This document shows positions 50,393 to 62,176 of a stretch of 64,000 nucleotides of DNA, piece by piece. Each line of letters opens with the position of its first letter. Within the stretch, counting starts at the first letter, position 1. Origin of the DNA: Rhodovulum kholense (GTDB lineage Bacteria; Pseudomonadota; Alphaproteobacteria; Rhodobacterales; Rhodobacteraceae); assembly GCF_003053725.1 (NCBI RefSeq), contig NZ_QAYC01000005.1, positions 186,001 to 250,000 on the forward strand. Direction: 5' to 3'. Under the pieces are notes generated by a model that was not told the origin of the DNA, did no database searches, and saw nothing but the letters and a program-made list of their open reading frames with translations. The position numbers and the translations under genes are program-made.

Positions 50393-52768
50393 ACCGCCGC
50401 CGACCTGCGCGATGCCATCCTGCGTCACCTCGCCTACGAACTGGGCACCGATCCCGGCCATGCCACCCTTCACGACTGGCGGATCGCCCTGTCGCTGGCG
50501 GTGCGCGACCGGCTGGTCGACCGCTGGTTCGCCGCCAACAGCGCGACCCGCGCGGCGCAGCCCAAGCGCGTCTATTACCTGTCGATGGAATTCCTGATCG
50601 GCCGGTTGCTGGAAGACGCCATCGTCAACCTGCGGCTTGAGGATCAGGCCCGCGGCGCGCTGGCCGATCTGGGGCTCGAGCTTGACGCGGTGGTGCAGAA
50701 CGAACCCGACGCGGCGCTGGGCAATGGCGGGCTCGGGCGGCTTGCGGCCTGCTTCATGGAATCGCTTGCCACCATCGGCTGCCCCGCCTTCGGCTACGGG
50801 ATCCGCTATGAAAACGGGCTGTTCCGGCAGTCCTTCCAGGACGGCCGTCAGGTCGAGGAGCCCGAGGACTGGCTGAGCCAGTTCCATGCCTGGGAATTCG
50901 AACGCCGCGACGTCGCCCAGGAAATCCGCTTTGGCGGCGAGGTCACCGAGAAGGACGGCCGCGCGGTCTGGACCGGCGCCGAGGCGGTGATCGCGGCGGC
51001 CTTCGACACGCCGATCATCGGCTGGAAGGGGCGCTGGGCCAATACGCTCAGGCTGTGGTCGGCGCAGCCGCTCCACGGCTTCGATCTGGCGCGGTTCAAT
51101 CGCGGCGAATATGCCGCCGCCGCCGAACCCGAGGCGACGGCGCGGACCATCAGCCGCGTGCTTTATCCCGACGACACCACCGGGCAGGGCAAGGAATTGC
51201 GGCTGAAGCAGGAATACTTCTTCACCGCCGCGTCGCTGCGCGACATCCTGCGCCGGTTCGAGGAAGAGGGCGGCGCGCTGGCCGATCTGCCGAAGAAGGC
51301 CGCGATCCAGCTCAACGACACCCATCCGGCGATTGCCGGGCCGGAACTGGTGCGGCTCTTGCATGACGAACGCGGCATGGCGCTGGACGAGGCCATCGCC
51401 ACCGCGCGGGGCTGCCTCAGCTATACCAACCACACCTTGATGCCCGAGGCGCTGGAACGCTGGTCCGAGGATCTGATGACCCGGCTCTTGCCGCGCCACA
51501 TGCAGCTGATCGAACGGATCGACGAGGCCCATGCCGCCGAGATGCCGGGCCGCCGGGTCACGCTGCGCGAGCATGGCGAGGTCAAGATGGGCGAGATCGC
51601 CTTCACCATGGCGCACAAGGTCAACGGGGTCTCGGCGCTCCATACCGATCTGATGAAGGAAACCGTCTTCGCCGAGCTGCACCGGCTGCATCCCGACCGG
51701 ATCGTCAACGAGACGAACGGCGTCACGCCGCGCCGCTGGGTGCTGTCGGCCAACCCGCGCCTCAGCCGGCTGATCACCGAGACCATCGGCGAGGGCTGGG
51801 TCGACGATCTGGAACAGCTTGAAAAGCTCGAGGCGTCGCTGTCCGATCCGGCCTTTCTCGACGCCTACGCCAAGGCCAAGCGCGAGAACAAGGCAGACTT
51901 CGCCGACTGGCTGGCCGCCGAACAGGGCGTGCGGGTCGATCCCGAGGCGCTGTTCGACGTGCAGATCAAGCGCATCCACGAATACAAGCGCCAGCATCTG
52001 AACATCCTCGAGACCGTCGCGCTCTGGCGCGAGATCAAGGCCAATCCGGGCGCGGGCTGGGTGCCGCGGGTCAAGATCTTCGCCGGCAAGGCCGCGCCCG
52101 GCTATGTCTTTGCCAAGGAGATCATCCATCTGATCAATGACGTGGCCGAGGTGCTGAACGCCGATCCGGTCACCAGCCCCTATCTCAAGGTGCTGTTCCT
52201 GCCGAACTACAATGTCAGCCTCGCCGAGCGGCTGATCCCGGCCGCGGATCTGTCCGAACAGATCTCGACCGCCGGCAAGGAGGCTTCGGGCACCGGCAAC
52301 ATGAAATTCGCGCTGAACGGGGCGCCGACCATCGGCACGCTCGACGGCGCCAATGTCGAGATCCGCGAACGGGTGGGGGCGCGCAACTTCTTCCTGTTCG
52401 GCATGACCGCGGCCGAGGTCGAGGCGCGCCGGGCCGTGCCCGATCACGCCAAGCTGGCGATCCAGGCCGACCCGCGTCTGGGCGGCGCGCTGAAGGCGAT
52501 CAGCCAGGGCGCGTTCTCGCCCAAGGACCGGCACCGCTATCGCGGGGTCGTCGCCAACCTGACCGGGCAGGACTATTTCCTGGTCTGTTCCGATTTCACC
52601 GCCTATTGGGACGCCCAGCGCCGGGCCGAGGCGGCCTATGCCGATCCGGATGTCTGGCACCGGATGGCCGCCTGCAACACCGCGCGGTCGGGCTGGTTCT
52701 CGTCGGATCGCACGATCCGGGGCTACATGGGCGACATCTGGGGCACCGTGCCTCTGGTCGCGGAATGA
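50390..52768 (+). CDS. glgP: Glycogen/starch phosphorylase
   Basis: This 792-aa GT35 enzyme releases glucose-1-phosphate from glycogen using phosphate. N-terminal [49 protein letters not shown], the substrate region [43 protein letters not shown], and the pyridoxal phosphate site [16 protein letters not shown] (Lys of GNMK) are all present. The glucan-binding and catalytic domains are complete. Length matches E. coli GlgP with the TTG start. First gene of the glg operon; glgB follows 43 bp later. Confidence 0.96.
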   Translation: MTAADLRDAILRHLAYELGTDPGHATLHDWRIALSLAVRDRLVDRWFAANSATRAAQPKRVYYLSMEFLIGRLLEDAIVNLRLEDQARGALADLGLELDAVVQNEPDAALGNGGLGRLAACFMESLATIGCPAFGYGIRYENGLFRQSFQDGRQVEEPEDWLSQFHAWEFERRDVAQEIRFGGEVTEKDGRAVWTGAEAVIAAAFDTPIIGWKGRWANTLRLWSAQPLHGFDLARFNRGEYAAAAEPEATARTISRVLYPDDTTGQGKELRLKQEYFFTAASLRDILRRFEEEGGALADLPKKAAIQLNDTHPAIAGPELVRLLHDERGMALDEAIATARGCLSYTNHTLMPEALERWSEDLMTRLLPRHMQLIERIDEAHAAEMPGRRVTLREHGEVKMGEIAFTMAHKVNGVSALHTDLMKETVFAELHRLHPDRIVNETNGVTPRRWVLSANPRLSRLITETIGEGWVDDLEQLEKLEASLSDPAFLDAYAKAKRENKADFADWLAAEQGVRVDPEALFDVQIKRIHEYKRQHLNILETVALWREIKANPGAGWVPRVKIFAGKAAPGYVFAKEIIHLINDVAEVLNADPVTSPYLKVLFLPNYNVSLAERLIPAADLSEQISTAGKEASGTGNMKFALNGAPTIGTLDGANVEIRERVGARNFFLFGMTAAEVEARRAVPDHAKLAIQADPRLGGALKAISQGAFSPKDRHRYRGVVANLTGQDYFLVCSDFTAYWDAQRRAEAAYADPDVWHRMAACNTARSGWFSSDRTIRGYMGDIWGTVPLVAE

Positions 52769-52811
52769 CGAGACCGTTGCATTTGGGTCCGGCCGTCTTA
52801 GGCTTCGGGGT

Positions 52812-55028
52812 ATGAGTTCCGCAAGATCCGCCTCGGCGAAAGATCCGTTTCCGGCCCGCGAGGATGCGCTGCGGCTGCAGGCGGGGCTGCATGACGATCC
52901 GTTTTCGGTGCTGGGGCCGCATATGGTCGGCCGCCGCCGGATCGTGGCGGCCTTCCTGCCCGGCGCCGCGACGCTGGAGGCGCTGGCCGAGGGCAAGGCC
53001 CATCCGCTGACCCGCCGGACCGACGCGCCCGACCTGTTCACCGGCGCGGTGCCCGGCAAGGGCGGCTACCGCCTGCGCGCCAGCGACGGCACCGGCCAGA
53101 CCTGGGAATTCGACGATCCCTACCGCTTCGGCCCGGTGATCGGCGAGCTGGACGAATACCTTCTGGGCGAGGGCACGCATCGCCGGATCTGGCAGGTGCT
53201 GGGCGCCCATGTCCGCAACCACGAGGGCGTCGCGGGTACCCATTTCGCGGTCTGGGCGCCGAATGCGCGGCGTGTCTCGGTGGTCGGGCCCTTCAACGCC
53301 TGGGACGGGCGCCGCGCGCCGATGCGGCGCCGGGGTACGACCGGGGTCTGGGAAATCTTCCTGCCGGGGATCGGCGAGGGCGACTGCTACAAGTACGAAA
53401 TTCTCGGGGCCGACGGCACGGTCCAGCCGCTGAAGGCCGACCCGGTGGGCTTCGGGGCCGAGCATCCGCCGAGGACGGCCAGCGTCGTGCGCGACATCTC
53501 GGGCTATGGCTGGCGCGACGATGCCTGGATGACCTACCGCTCGGGCAACAATGCCCGGACCGCGCCGATCTCGGTCTACGAGGTGCATCTGGGCTCGTGG
53601 CGGCGCAAGGCGGACGAGGGCAACCGGCCGCTCTCCTACAAGGAGGCGGCCGAAGAGCTGGTCGATTACGCCGCCGACATGGGCTTCACCCATCTCGAAT
53701 TCCTGCCGCTGTCGGAACACCCCTTCGACGGGTCCTGGGGCTATCAGCCTGTCGGGCTGTTCGCACCGACCGTGCGCCACGGGCCACCGCACGAATTCCG
53801 CGATCTGGTCGATGCGGCGCACCGCAAGGGGCTGGGGGTCATCCTCGACTGGGTGCCCGCGCATTTCCCGTCGGACCCGCACGGGCTGGTGCAGTTCGAC
53901 GGCACCGCGCTTTACGAACATGCCGACCCGCGCGAGGGGTTCCACCACGACTGGAACACGCTGATCTACAATTACGGCCGCACCGAGGTCGCGAATTTCC
54001 TTTATTCCAACGCGCTGTACTGGCTTGAGGAATACCATGTCGACGGGCTGAGGGTCGATGCGGTGGCCTCGATGCTTTACCGTGACTATTCGCGGAAGGC
54101 GGGCGAATGGGTGCCGAACGTCCATGGCGGGCGCGAGAACCTGGAAGCCATCGCCATGCTGCAGCGGATGAACGAGGTCGCCTATCGCGAGGTGCCGGGC
54201 ATCATGACGGTGGCCGAGGAAAGCACGTCGTTCCCGGGCGTGTCGCGGCCCGTCGACATGGGCGGGCTCGGCTTCGGCTATAAATGGAACATGGGCTGGA
54301 TGAACGACACGCTCGATTACATCGCGCGCGAGCCGGTGCATCGGAAGTTCCATCACCACCAGCTGACCTTCGGGCTGCTTTACGCCTTTTCCGAGAATTT
54401 CATCCTGCCGATCAGCCATGACGAGGTGGTGCACGGCAAGGGCTCGATGCTGGCGAAGATGCCGGGCAACGACTGGGAGAAATTCGCCAATCTGCGCGCC
54501 TATTACGGCTTCATGTGGGGCCATCCGGGCAAGAAGCTCTTGTTCATGGGCCAGGAATTCGCGCAACGCGCCGAATGGGACCGGGCGGGCGAGCTGGACT
54601 GGGGCGTGCTGGGGGCCGACTGGCATCGCGGCATGCAGCGGCTGGTGCGCGATCTGAACACGCTTTACCGCGCGATGCCCGCGCTGCATGTGAAGGATTG
54701 CGAGGCCGACGGCTTCCGCTGGATCGAGGCCAATGCGGCCGAGATTTCGGTTTATGCCTGGCTGCGGCAGGGGCAGGAGGGCGATCCGCCGGTCGCGATC
54801 GTTTGCAACCTGACGCCCGTCGAACGCAGCGGCGTGCGGGTGGGGCTGCCCCGGGCCGGGTGCTGGCGCGAGGTGATGAATACCGATGCCGCGATCTATG
54901 GCGGCGGCAACCGGGGCAATCTGGGCGGCGTCGTCGCGGAAGAGGTGGCGCATCAGGGCCTGCCGGCCTCGGTCGAGCTGACGCTGCCCCCGCTGTCGGT
55001 GCTGTTTCTCATGCCCGGCGAGACCTGA
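52812..55028 (+). CDS. glgB: 1,4-alpha-glucan branching enzyme
   Basis: This 738-aa GH13 enzyme forms alpha-1,6 branches in glycogen. An N1 domain ([11 protein letters not shown], about 20-110) and a CBM48 domain ([24 protein letters not shown], about 135-230) precede the catalytic barrel. The barrel motifs are [31 protein letters not shown] (nucleophile Asp), IMTVAEEST (acid Glu) and [15 protein letters not shown] (Asp). The full length is usual for the long N1-containing form. It lies between glgP and glgC. Confidence 0.96.
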   Translation: MSSARSASAKDPFPAREDALRLQAGLHDDPFSVLGPHMVGRRRIVAAFLPGAATLEALAEGKAHPLTRRTDAPDLFTGAVPGKGGYRLRASDGTGQTWEFDDPYRFGPVIGELDEYLLGEGTHRRIWQVLGAHVRNHEGVAGTHFAVWAPNARRVSVVGPFNAWDGRRAPMRRRGTTGVWEIFLPGIGEGDCYKYEILGADGTVQPLKADPVGFGAEHPPRTASVVRDISGYGWRDDAWMTYRSGNNARTAPISVYEVHLGSWRRKADEGNRPLSYKEAAEELVDYAADMGFTHLEFLPLSEHPFDGSWGYQPVGLFAPTVRHGPPHEFRDLVDAAHRKGLGVILDWVPAHFPSDPHGLVQFDGTALYEHADPREGFHHDWNTLIYNYGRTEVANFLYSNALYWLEEYHVDGLRVDAVASMLYRDYSRKAGEWVPNVHGGRENLEAIAMLQRMNEVAYREVPGIMTVAEESTSFPGVSRPVDMGGLGFGYKWNMGWMNDTLDYIAREPVHRKFHHHQLTFGLLYAFSENFILPISHDEVVHGKGSMLAKMPGNDWEKFANLRAYYGFMWGHPGKKLLFMGQEFAQRAEWDRAGELDWGVLGADWHRGMQRLVRDLNTLYRAMPALHVKDCEADGFRWIEANAAEISVYAWLRQGQEGDPPVAIVCNLTPVERSGVRVGLPRAGCWREVMNTDAAIYGGGNRGNLGGVVAEEVAHQGLPASVELTLPPLSVLFLMPGET

Positions 55029-55043
55029 CGAGGAGGAGGACCG

Positions 55044-56306
55044 ATGGAGACCCGTTACAGCAGGCTCGCGGGCCGCAGCATGGCCTTCGTGCTGGCGGGC
55101 GGCCGCGGCAGCCGCCTGAACGAGCTGACCGACATGCGGGCCAAGCCCGCGGTCTATTTCGGCGGCAAGACCCGGATCATCGACTTCGCGCTGTCGAACG
55201 CGCTGAATTCGGGCATCCGCAAGATGGCGGTCGCGACCCAGTACAAGGCGCATTCGCTGATCCGCCATTGCCAGCGCGGCTGGAACTTCTTCCGCGCCGA
55301 GCGCAACGAATATCTCGACATCCTTCCGGCCAGCCAGCGGGTTTCGGAAAGCCTGTGGTATCAGGGCACGGCCGATGCGGTGACCCAGAATATCGACATC
55401 GTCGACAGTTATGGCGTCGATTACGTGCTGATCCTCGCGGGCGACCACATCTACAAGATGGATTACGAGATCATGCTGCGTCACCATGTCGAGACGGGCG
55501 CCGACGTGACGGTGGGGTGTCTGACCGTGCCCCGCCAGGAGGGCTCGGCCTTCGGGGTGATGAAGGTGGACGAGGCCGACCGGATCGTCGAGTTCATCGA
55601 AAAGCCCAAGGACCCGCCGGGGATGCCCGGCGATCCCGATCAATGCCTGGTGTCGATGGGCATCTATGTCTTCGACTGGAAATTCCTGCGCGCGCTGCTG
55701 ATCGAGGATGCCGATAACCCCGGCTCCAGCCACGATTTCGGCACCGACCTGATCCCCGGCATCGTCAAGGGCGGCAAGGCGATGGCGCATCGCTTCACCT
55801 CGTCCTGCGTCAAGGATCGCGCGGATTCGCCCGCCTACTGGCGCGATGTCGGCACCATCGACGCCTTCTGGAAGGCCAATATCGACCTGACCGATTTCAC
55901 CCCCGATCTGAACCTCTGGGACAAGAGCTGGCCGATCTGGACCTATTCGGAATCCGTCCCGCCCGCCAAGTTCGTCCATGACGAGGAAGACCGGCGCGGG
56001 TCTGCGGTCTCCTCGATGATCTCGGGCGGCTGCGTCATCTCGGGCACCGAGGTGCGCAATTCGCTGCTGTTCACGATGGTCCACACCAATTCCTACGCGG
56101 TGCTCGACCATGCGGTGGTGCTGCCCTATGTCGAGGTCGGTCGGCGCGCGCGCCTGAAGAACGTGGTGATCGACCGCGGCGTCGTGATCCCGCAGGGGCT
56201 GGTCGTCGGCGAGGACCCGGAAGAGGATGCCAAATGGTTCCGCGTGACCGAGGGCGGGATCACCCTGATCACCCAGTCGATGCTGGACCGGAGGGCGCGC
56301 GCATGA
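55044..56306 (+). CDS. glgC: Glucose-1-phosphate adenylyltransferase
   Basis: This 420-aa nucleotidyltransferase makes ADP-glucose, the committed step of glycogen synthesis. Motifs: [62 protein letters not shown] (ATP and activator region), [16 protein letters not shown] (metal Asp), [15 protein letters not shown] and [13 protein letters not shown]-like [21 protein letters not shown]. The C-terminal left-handed helix is complete. AGGAGGA lies just before the ATG. Allosteric control by glycolytic intermediates is usual for this family in phototrophic alphaproteobacteria. Its stop overlaps glgA. Confidence 0.97.
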   Translation: METRYSRLAGRSMAFVLAGGRGSRLNELTDMRAKPAVYFGGKTRIIDFALSNALNSGIRKMAVATQYKAHSLIRHCQRGWNFFRAERNEYLDILPASQRVSESLWYQGTADAVTQNIDIVDSYGVDYVLILAGDHIYKMDYEIMLRHHVETGADVTVGCLTVPRQEGSAFGVMKVDEADRIVEFIEKPKDPPGMPGDPDQCLVSMGIYVFDWKFLRALLIEDADNPGSSHDFGTDLIPGIVKGGKAMAHRFTSSCVKDRADSPAYWRDVGTIDAFWKANIDLTDFTPDLNLWDKSWPIWTYSESVPPAKFVHDEEDRRGSAVSSMISGGCVISGTEVRNSLLFTMVHTNSYAVLDHAVVLPYVEVGRRARLKNVVIDRGVVIPQGLVVGEDPEEDAKWFRVTEGGITLITQSMLDRRARA

Positions 56307-57733
56307 GCCTGCGCGTCCTGTCGGTCGCGTCCGAATGCGTGCCCCTGGTCAAGACCGGGGGGCTTGCGGATGTGGCGGGGGCGCTGCCCGGGGCGCTGAA
56401 GGCCGAAGGGGTCGAGATGCGGGTGCTGATCCCCGGCTATCCGGCGGTGCTGGCCAGGACGGAGGCGGCCGATACGGTCTGGGAAAGCCCTGATTTCTTC
56501 GGCGGTCCGGCGCGGCTTTACTTCGCGCGCCATGCCGGGCTCGAGCTTTACGTGCTGGAGGCCGCGCATCTTTTCGACCGTCCCGGCGGGCCGTATCTCG
56601 ATGGCGGCGGCAGCGACTGGCCCGACAACGACATCCGTTTCGGCGCGCTTTCGTGGATGGGGGCGCAGATCGGCGCCGAGGGCGCGGGCGGCTGGCAGCC
56701 CGACCTGATCCAGTGCCACGACTGGCAGGCGGGTCTGGTGCCGCTGTACCTCAAGGCCCGCAGCGTCGATCTGCCGACCGTGATGACGGTCCATAACATC
56801 GCCTTTCACGGACTGATGCCCGCCGCGCGGATGGCCGCGCTGGGTCTGCCGGGCTGGGCCTTTCATCCGGGCGGCATGGAGTTCTACGGACAGGTGTCCG
56901 CGCTGAAGGCGGGGCTTGTCTATGCCTGGAAGGTGACGACCGTAAGCCCGACCTATGCGCGCGAGCTGCGGACGCCCGAATTCGGCGGCGGGCTCGACGG
57001 GGTGATCCGGGCGCGGGCGGGCGATGTGCTGGGTATCCTGAACGGCATCGACGAGGCCGACTGGGACCCCGCGACCGACCCCCATGCGGTGCGCTTCAGG
57101 CAGCCGCGCGGCAAGGCCAAGGCACGCGCGGCGCTGCTGGAGGAAATGGGCCTGAGCGACGGGCCGGGGCCGCTTTGCGTCGTGGTCTCGCGCCTGACCG
57201 GGCAGAAGGGGCTCGACCTGCTGTTGCAGGCGCTGCCGGATCTGGTGGCGCGCGGCGGGCGGCTGGCGCTTCTGGGCTCGGGCGAGCCGCCCTTGGAACA
57301 GGCCTGGCGCTCGGCCGCGGCCCGACACGAGGGCGTCGCGGTCCGGATCGGCTATGACGAGGCGCTGGCGCACCGGCTGATCGCGGGGGGCGACGCGATC
57401 CTCTTGCCTTCGCGCTTCGAACCCTGCGGGCTGACCCAGATGTACGGGCTGCGCTATGGCACCATCCCGGTCGTGGCCCGCACCGGCGGGCTGGCCGATA
57501 CCGTGATCGACGCCAATCCGGCGGCGCTGGCGGCGGGCGTGGCGACCGGCATCCAGTTTGCCCCCGTGACCGCCGAGGCGCTGTCGGTCGCGCTCGACCG
57601 GCTTTGCGACCTCTATGCCGACACGGATCTTTTCGCGAAACTTCAGCGCAACGCGATGCGCGCGCCGGTCGGCTGGCAGGGCTCTGCCGCCGCCTATGCC
57701 CGCCTCTTCCGGGAGATCGTTCCCACCCCATGA
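56303..57733 (+). CDS. glgA: Glycogen synthase
   Basis: This 476-aa GT5 enzyme elongates glycogen from ADP-glucose. The ADP-glucose loop is [28 protein letters not shown] at 9-36 (KTGGL). The Rossmann parts [24 protein letters not shown] and [19 protein letters not shown] are present, as is the C-terminal [36 protein letters not shown] motif with the catalytic Glu-containing EPCGLTQ. Length is typical. It overlaps both neighbours by 4 bp (ATGA). Confidence 0.97.
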   Translation: MSLRVLSVASECVPLVKTGGLADVAGALPGALKAEGVEMRVLIPGYPAVLARTEAADTVWESPDFFGGPARLYFARHAGLELYVLEAAHLFDRPGGPYLDGGGSDWPDNDIRFGALSWMGAQIGAEGAGGWQPDLIQCHDWQAGLVPLYLKARSVDLPTVMTVHNIAFHGLMPAARMAALGLPGWAFHPGGMEFYGQVSALKAGLVYAWKVTTVSPTYARELRTPEFGGGLDGVIRARAGDVLGILNGIDEADWDPATDPHAVRFRQPRGKAKARAALLEEMGLSDGPGPLCVVVSRLTGQKGLDLLLQALPDLVARGGRLALLGSGEPPLEQAWRSAAARHEGVAVRIGYDEALAHRLIAGGDAILLPSRFEPCGLTQMYGLRYGTIPVVARTGGLADTVIDANPAALAAGVATGIQFAPVTAEALSVALDRLCDLYADTDLFAKLQRNAMRAPVGWQGSAAAYARLFREIVPTP

Positions 57734-59826
57734 CGACATTGCCCACCACGATCACCGCCGGTTGTCCGAACGCGCTTGGCGCGCGATACGATGGCGAGGG
57801 CGTCAATTTCGCGATCTTCTCGGAACATGCCAGCCGGGTGTCGCTGTGCCTGTTCGACGAAACCGGCCGCACCGAACTCGCCAATATCGACCTGCCCGAA
57901 CGCACGCATCATGTCTGGCACGGCCGGATCGACGGGCTGCAGCCGGGCCAGCATTACGGCTATCGCATCTCGGGCCCGTACCATCCCGACCAGGGTCACC
58001 GATTCAACCCCAACAAGCTGCTGGTCGATCCCTATGCCCGGCGGATCTCGCGCCAGCCGCGCTGGCATGACGCGCTGATGGGATACGAGGTGGGTGCCGC
58101 ACAGGCCGATCTCAGCTTCGACACGCGCGACAGCGCCCCCTATGCGCCGCGCTCGATCGTGGTGGCCCCCGATATCGACTGGGGCGACGATGCGCCGCCC
58201 GCGACGCCGATGTCGGAAACCGTGATCTACGAGGCCCATGTCAAGGGCCTGACCTGCCGCCACCCGCGGCTGCATGCCCCGGGCAAGTTCCGCGCGCTGG
58301 CCTCGGACCCGATGCTGGACCATCTGCGCCGGCTCGGCATCACCGCGATCGAGCTTTTGCCGGTGCAGGCCTTCCTCAACGACCGTTTCCTGGTCGAGAA
58401 GGGGCTGACGAACTACTGGGGCTACCAGACGCTCGCGTTCTTCGCCCCGGATCCCCGCTACATGGAGACCGGCGACATCGCCGAGTTCCAGCGCATGGTG
58501 GCGCGGCTGCATTCGGCGGGGATCGAGGTGCTGCTGGATGTGGTCTACAACCACACCTGCGAAGGCAACGAGATGGGGCCGACGCTGTCGTTCCGGGGCA
58601 TCGACAATGCCAGCTATTACCGGCTGGCCGAGGACCGGCGCTATTACGTCAACGACACCGGCTGCGGCAACACGCTGAACACCGGCCATCCGATGGTCCT
58701 GCGGATGGTGATGGACAGCCTGCGCTACTGGGTCGAGACGATGCATGTGGACGGCTTCCGCTTCGATCTGGCGGCGACGCTGGGCCGGGGGCCGGGCGGC
58801 TTCGACCCCAATGCCGCGATCTTCCAGGCGATGCGGCAGGACCCGGTGCTGGCCCGGGTCAAGCTGATCGCCGAACCCTGGGATATCGGCCCGGGCGGCT
58901 ATCAGCTGGGCGCCTTCCCGCCGCCCTTTTCCGAATGGAACGACCGGTTCCGCGACGGGGTGCGGCGGTTCTGGCGCCGCGATCCGGGGCGGGTGCCGGA
59001 TCTGGCGGCGCGGCTGATGGGCTCGGCCCCGCAATTCGACCATTCCGGCCGTCCGGCCAGTTCCAGCGTCAACCTGCTGACCGCCCATGACGGCTTCACG
59101 CTGATGGATGTGGTCAGCTACAACGACAAGCATAACGAGGCCAATGGCGAGGACAATCGCGACGGCCATTCGGCGAATTATTCCGACAATATGGGCGTCG
59201 AGGGGCCTAGCACCGATCCGGCCGTGACCGCGGCCCGGGCGCAGCGGCGGCGCAACATGATGGCGACGCTTTTCCTCAGCCAGGGTGTGCCGATGATCCT
59301 CGCGGGCGACGAGATCGGCCATACCCAGCACGGCAACAACAACGCCTATTGCCAGGACAACGCCACCGCCTGGGTCGACTGGCAGGGCGCCGACGACGCC
59401 TTTCTGGCCTTCACTGCGAAATGCATCGCCTTCCGCAAGGCGCACCCGATCCTGCGGCAAAAGCTGTTCCTGCATTCGCGCGAACGCGCGCTCGACGGGA
59501 TCGAGGATCTCTTCTGGCGCCGCGCCGATGGCGAGCCGATGTGCCGGGCCGACTGGGAGGACCCCGAGCTGCGGCTTCTGGTGGTCGAGTTGCGCACCGC
59601 CTCGGGCACGCCGCCCTATGCCGCGCTGGAATATGCCATCGTCGCGGTCTTCAACGCGGGCGAGGCGGTCGAGGTCACGGTGCCCGACGCGCCCGAGGGC
59701 CAGGTCTGGAGCCTGCATCTGGACAGCTCGCGCCCCGATCTGGCGCCCGAGCCGGTCGAGGGCAGCTTCCAGATGCCTGCCGAGGCCGTGGCCGTTCTGG
59801 TGCTGGAAGAGGAGCAGCCGGTTTGA
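57730..59826 (+). CDS. glgX: Glycogen debranching enzyme
   Basis: This 698-aa GH13 isoamylase-type enzyme hydrolyses alpha-1,6 linkages, preferring phosphorylase limit dextrin branches. The N-terminal CBM48 reads GVNFAIFSEHASRVSLCLFDETG. Catalytic motifs: LDVVYNHTCEGNEMGPT, VDGFRFDLAATLGR (Asp), KLIAEPWDIGPGGYQLG (Glu) and LLTAHDGFTLMDVVSYNDKHNEANGEDNRDG (Asp). Length fits GlgX. It overlaps glgA by 4 bp and malQ by 4 bp. Confidence 0.96.
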   Translation: MTTLPTTITAGCPNALGARYDGEGVNFAIFSEHASRVSLCLFDETGRTELANIDLPERTHHVWHGRIDGLQPGQHYGYRISGPYHPDQGHRFNPNKLLVDPYARRISRQPRWHDALMGYEVGAAQADLSFDTRDSAPYAPRSIVVAPDIDWGDDAPPATPMSETVIYEAHVKGLTCRHPRLHAPGKFRALASDPMLDHLRRLGITAIELLPVQAFLNDRFLVEKGLTNYWGYQTLAFFAPDPRYMETGDIAEFQRMVARLHSAGIEVLLDVVYNHTCEGNEMGPTLSFRGIDNASYYRLAEDRRYYVNDTGCGNTLNTGHPMVLRMVMDSLRYWVETMHVDGFRFDLAATLGRGPGGFDPNAAIFQAMRQDPVLARVKLIAEPWDIGPGGYQLGAFPPPFSEWNDRFRDGVRRFWRRDPGRVPDLAARLMGSAPQFDHSGRPASSSVNLLTAHDGFTLMDVVSYNDKHNEANGEDNRDGHSANYSDNMGVEGPSTDPAVTAARAQRRRNMMATLFLSQGVPMILAGDEIGHTQHGNNNAYCQDNATAWVDWQGADDAFLAFTAKCIAFRKAHPILRQKLFLHSRERALDGIEDLFWRRADGEPMCRADWEDPELRLLVVELRTASGTPPYAALEYAIVAVFNAGEAVEVTVPDAPEGQVWSLHLDSSRPDLAPEPVEGSFQMPAEAVAVLVLEEEQPV
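59808..59825 (+). promoter_or_regulatory. Shine-Dalgarno deciding a TTG start for malQ
   Basis: AGAGGAG (59808-59814) is 8 bp before TTG (59823), and that TTG overlaps the glgX TGA (TTTGA). No in-frame ATG or GTG in the region keeps the MalQ N-terminus (TALAVLAQAAGLLPVYRD), so TTG is the likely start. Confidence 0.7.
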
Positions 59827-61679
59827 CCGCTCTGGCCGTGCTGGCCCAGGCGGCCGGTCTGCTGCCGGTTTATCGCGACCTGACCGGCACCGAACGCGAG
59901 ACCCTGCCGGAGACCGCGCAGGCCCTCCTGGCCGCGATGGGACTGCCCGCCGCGACCGAGGCCGAGGCGGCCGAAACGCTGGCCGCATTCGAGGCTATGC
60001 GGGCGGGCCGCGTGCTGCCCGACTGGCTGGTCGCGGCCGAGGGCGTGGCCCCCGAGCTGACTGTTCCGGCCGAGTGGCGGATCGAGCTTGAGAGCGGCGG
60101 GCTGATCGAAGGCCGTGCGGAGGACCCTTTGCCCGCGCTGCCCCTTGGCATTCATCGGCTGATCTCGGGCGGCCAGACGTCCACCTTGCTGGCGGCACCC
60201 CCCGCGCTGCCGCTGCCCGAGCGCGGTTGGGGCGTCATGCTGCCACTGTACGGGCTGCGCGATGCCGCGACCGGCGGGCTGGGCGATTTCGAGGATCTTC
60301 GGACCGCTCTGGCCTGGCTGGGCGGGCTTGGCGCAGGCTTTGTCGGGATCAACCCGATCCATGCGGGCTTTCCGACCGATCCCCACGCGATCAGCCCCTA
60401 TTCGCCCTCGAGCCGCCGCCGCTTCAACGTGGCCCATCTGGCGGTGCCCGGCGAGGGCACGCAGGCGGGCGGCGATCTGGTGGACTATCCCGGCGCCATC
60501 GCCGCGCGGATGGCGGCGCTGCGCGCGGCTTTTGCCGGTCTCGACGCAAAGGCGCTGGCCGCACGTCGCAGAGCGGCCGACGGCGCCGATCTGGACCGCT
60601 TCGCGCTGCATCAGGCGCTGGCCGACCGGTTCGGTCCCTATTGGCCCGACTGGCCCGCCGAGTATCGCAGCCCCGACAGCCCGGCCACGCGTCGCTTCGC
60701 CGCCGAGAATGCCGAGGCGGTCGCCTTCCATCTCTGGCTGCAGCTTCAGGCCGAGAGCCAGCTCGACCGGGTCCGCGCCGCGGCGCAGGCGGCGGGGATG
60801 GCGCAGGGGCTGTATCTGGACCTTGCGGTCGGGACCCATCCGGGCGGGGCCGAGACCTGGGCCGATCCGGGGCTTTTCGCGCAGGGCGTCTCTCTGGGCG
60901 CGCCGCCCGATGCCTTCGCGCCGCAAGGCCAAAGCTGGGGGCTGGCGCCGATGGTGCCCGGCGCGCTGGCCGCGCGCGGCTTCCGCCCGCTGGCCGAGAT
61001 CCTGCGCGCCCAGCTGCGCTTCGCCGGGCTCTTGCGGATCGACCATATCCTTGGCTTCGAACGCACCTTCTGGGTGCCCGAAGGGGGCGCGCCGGGGGGC
61101 TATGTGCGAATGCCGCGCGCGGCCCTTCTGGCGGTGGCACGGATCGAGGCCGCGCGGGCGGGGGCGGTGATCGTGGGCGAGGACCTCGGCAATGTGCCCG
61201 AGGGGCTGCGCGAGGATCTGGCGGCCTCGGGGCTTCTGGGCTGTCGGCTGGCGATGTTCGACACCGATCTTGAGACTTGGCCCGAGCCTGTGCTGGGCAG
61301 TTTCGGCAGCCACGATCTGCCGCCCTTCGCCGCCTGGGGCGCGGGGCGCGACATCGACTGGCATCTGACGCTTGGCCATATCCCGCCCGACCGCGCCGAG
61401 GCGCTTCGGGCCGAGCGCGCGGGTCAGGCCCATGCGCTGAGCGTGCGGATCGGCGGGGTCGGGGTCGATGCGCTCCATGCGGCACTGGCGGCAAGTCCGG
61501 CCCGGCTGGCGGCGTTGCAGGTCGAGGACATGCTTGGGGCCACCGAACAAGCGAACCTGCCCGGCACCGTCGACAGCCACCCCAACTGGCGCCGCCGGAT
61601 CGGTCCGGGGGCCGCCGATCTGGCAGAGTGCGAGCCCATCCAGCGCGCGGCCCAGATCATGGCTCGTGCCGGGCGTTGA
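59823..61679 (+). CDS. malQ: 4-alpha-glucanotransferase (amylomaltase)
   Basis: This 618-aa GH77 enzyme transfers maltodextrin segments, recycling short chains released by GlgX and GlgP. An N-terminal helical region (about 1-110) is followed by the GH77 barrel: WGVMLPLYGLRD, GINPIHAGFPTDPHAISPYSPSSRRRFN, YLDLAVGTHPGGAETW (nucleophile Asp), LRIDHILGFERTFWVPEG, AVIVGEDLGNVPEGLRED (Glu) and FGSHDLPPFAAW. The C-terminal MLGATEQANLPGTVDSHPNWRRRI is diagnostic. The first strand of the barrel is more divergent than in E. coli MalQ. Last gene of the glg operon. Confidence 0.94.
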   Translation: MTALAVLAQAAGLLPVYRDLTGTERETLPETAQALLAAMGLPAATEAEAAETLAAFEAMRAGRVLPDWLVAAEGVAPELTVPAEWRIELESGGLIEGRAEDPLPALPLGIHRLISGGQTSTLLAAPPALPLPERGWGVMLPLYGLRDAATGGLGDFEDLRTALAWLGGLGAGFVGINPIHAGFPTDPHAISPYSPSSRRRFNVAHLAVPGEGTQAGGDLVDYPGAIAARMAALRAAFAGLDAKALAARRRAADGADLDRFALHQALADRFGPYWPDWPAEYRSPDSPATRRFAAENAEAVAFHLWLQLQAESQLDRVRAAAQAAGMAQGLYLDLAVGTHPGGAETWADPGLFAQGVSLGAPPDAFAPQGQSWGLAPMVPGALAARGFRPLAEILRAQLRFAGLLRIDHILGFERTFWVPEGGAPGGYVRMPRAALLAVARIEAARAGAVIVGEDLGNVPEGLREDLAASGLLGCRLAMFDTDLETWPEPVLGSFGSHDLPPFAAWGAGRDIDWHLTLGHIPPDRAEALRAERAGQAHALSVRIGGVGVDALHAALAASPARLAALQVEDMLGATEQANLPGTVDSHPNWRRRIGPGAADLAECEPIQRAAQIMARAGR

Positions 61680-62176
61680 GGCCCGTCGACGGCACGCGGT
61701 CGGCCGGTCACGTCGAGGCGCGACAAGGACGATGCGGCACCGCGTGACAGACGGGGTCGGCATCGTCCCGGAGGGCGGATCAGGACCACGGCCGGGCTGG
61801 CAGGGGGCGACATCGCACCCCGCATCCCGGTCATCGACAAGGCCGGTCGGCCGGATGGCACCCGGACCCGAAGCGGGCGGCGAACGGGACCTGAAACCCG
61901 GCCGATGGATCCGTTCCGAAGGCATCAGGTCCGCCGCAACCTCTCCGGCCCGACCCGTGGCGCCGCCGAAGACGGCCGGGCGGCGGCGTATTGCGCCCTC
62001 ACACCGTTCGGTCGGCTCTGCCCGTCGAACGTCCGGCATTCGCTCCGGAGGTCCGAGTTCCGCTCCACCAGCCCTCCAACGCGCAGACGATGTCTGGCGG
62101 GGCCATCCGGGGCCGCGGCGCGAAGTCCCCTGGAAGGCGGAGTGACGGCCTGTCCGCACGCGTCGGACTGTTTCAG
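61680..62176. other. Intergenic region after the glycogen operon
   Basis: This is about 500 bp between malQ and a convergent minus-strand gene. Open frames on both strands give only low-complexity Arg/Pro/Gly text typical of chance frames in GC-rich DNA. No terminator hairpin with a T-run, repeat or recognisable gene remnant was found. Confidence 0.5.

Noticed and set aside
49958-56111. Minus-strand open frames of 1033 and 1171 aa opposite glgP, glgB and glgC
   Set aside because: They are exact antisense shadows of recognised enzymes and have no protein-like motifs.
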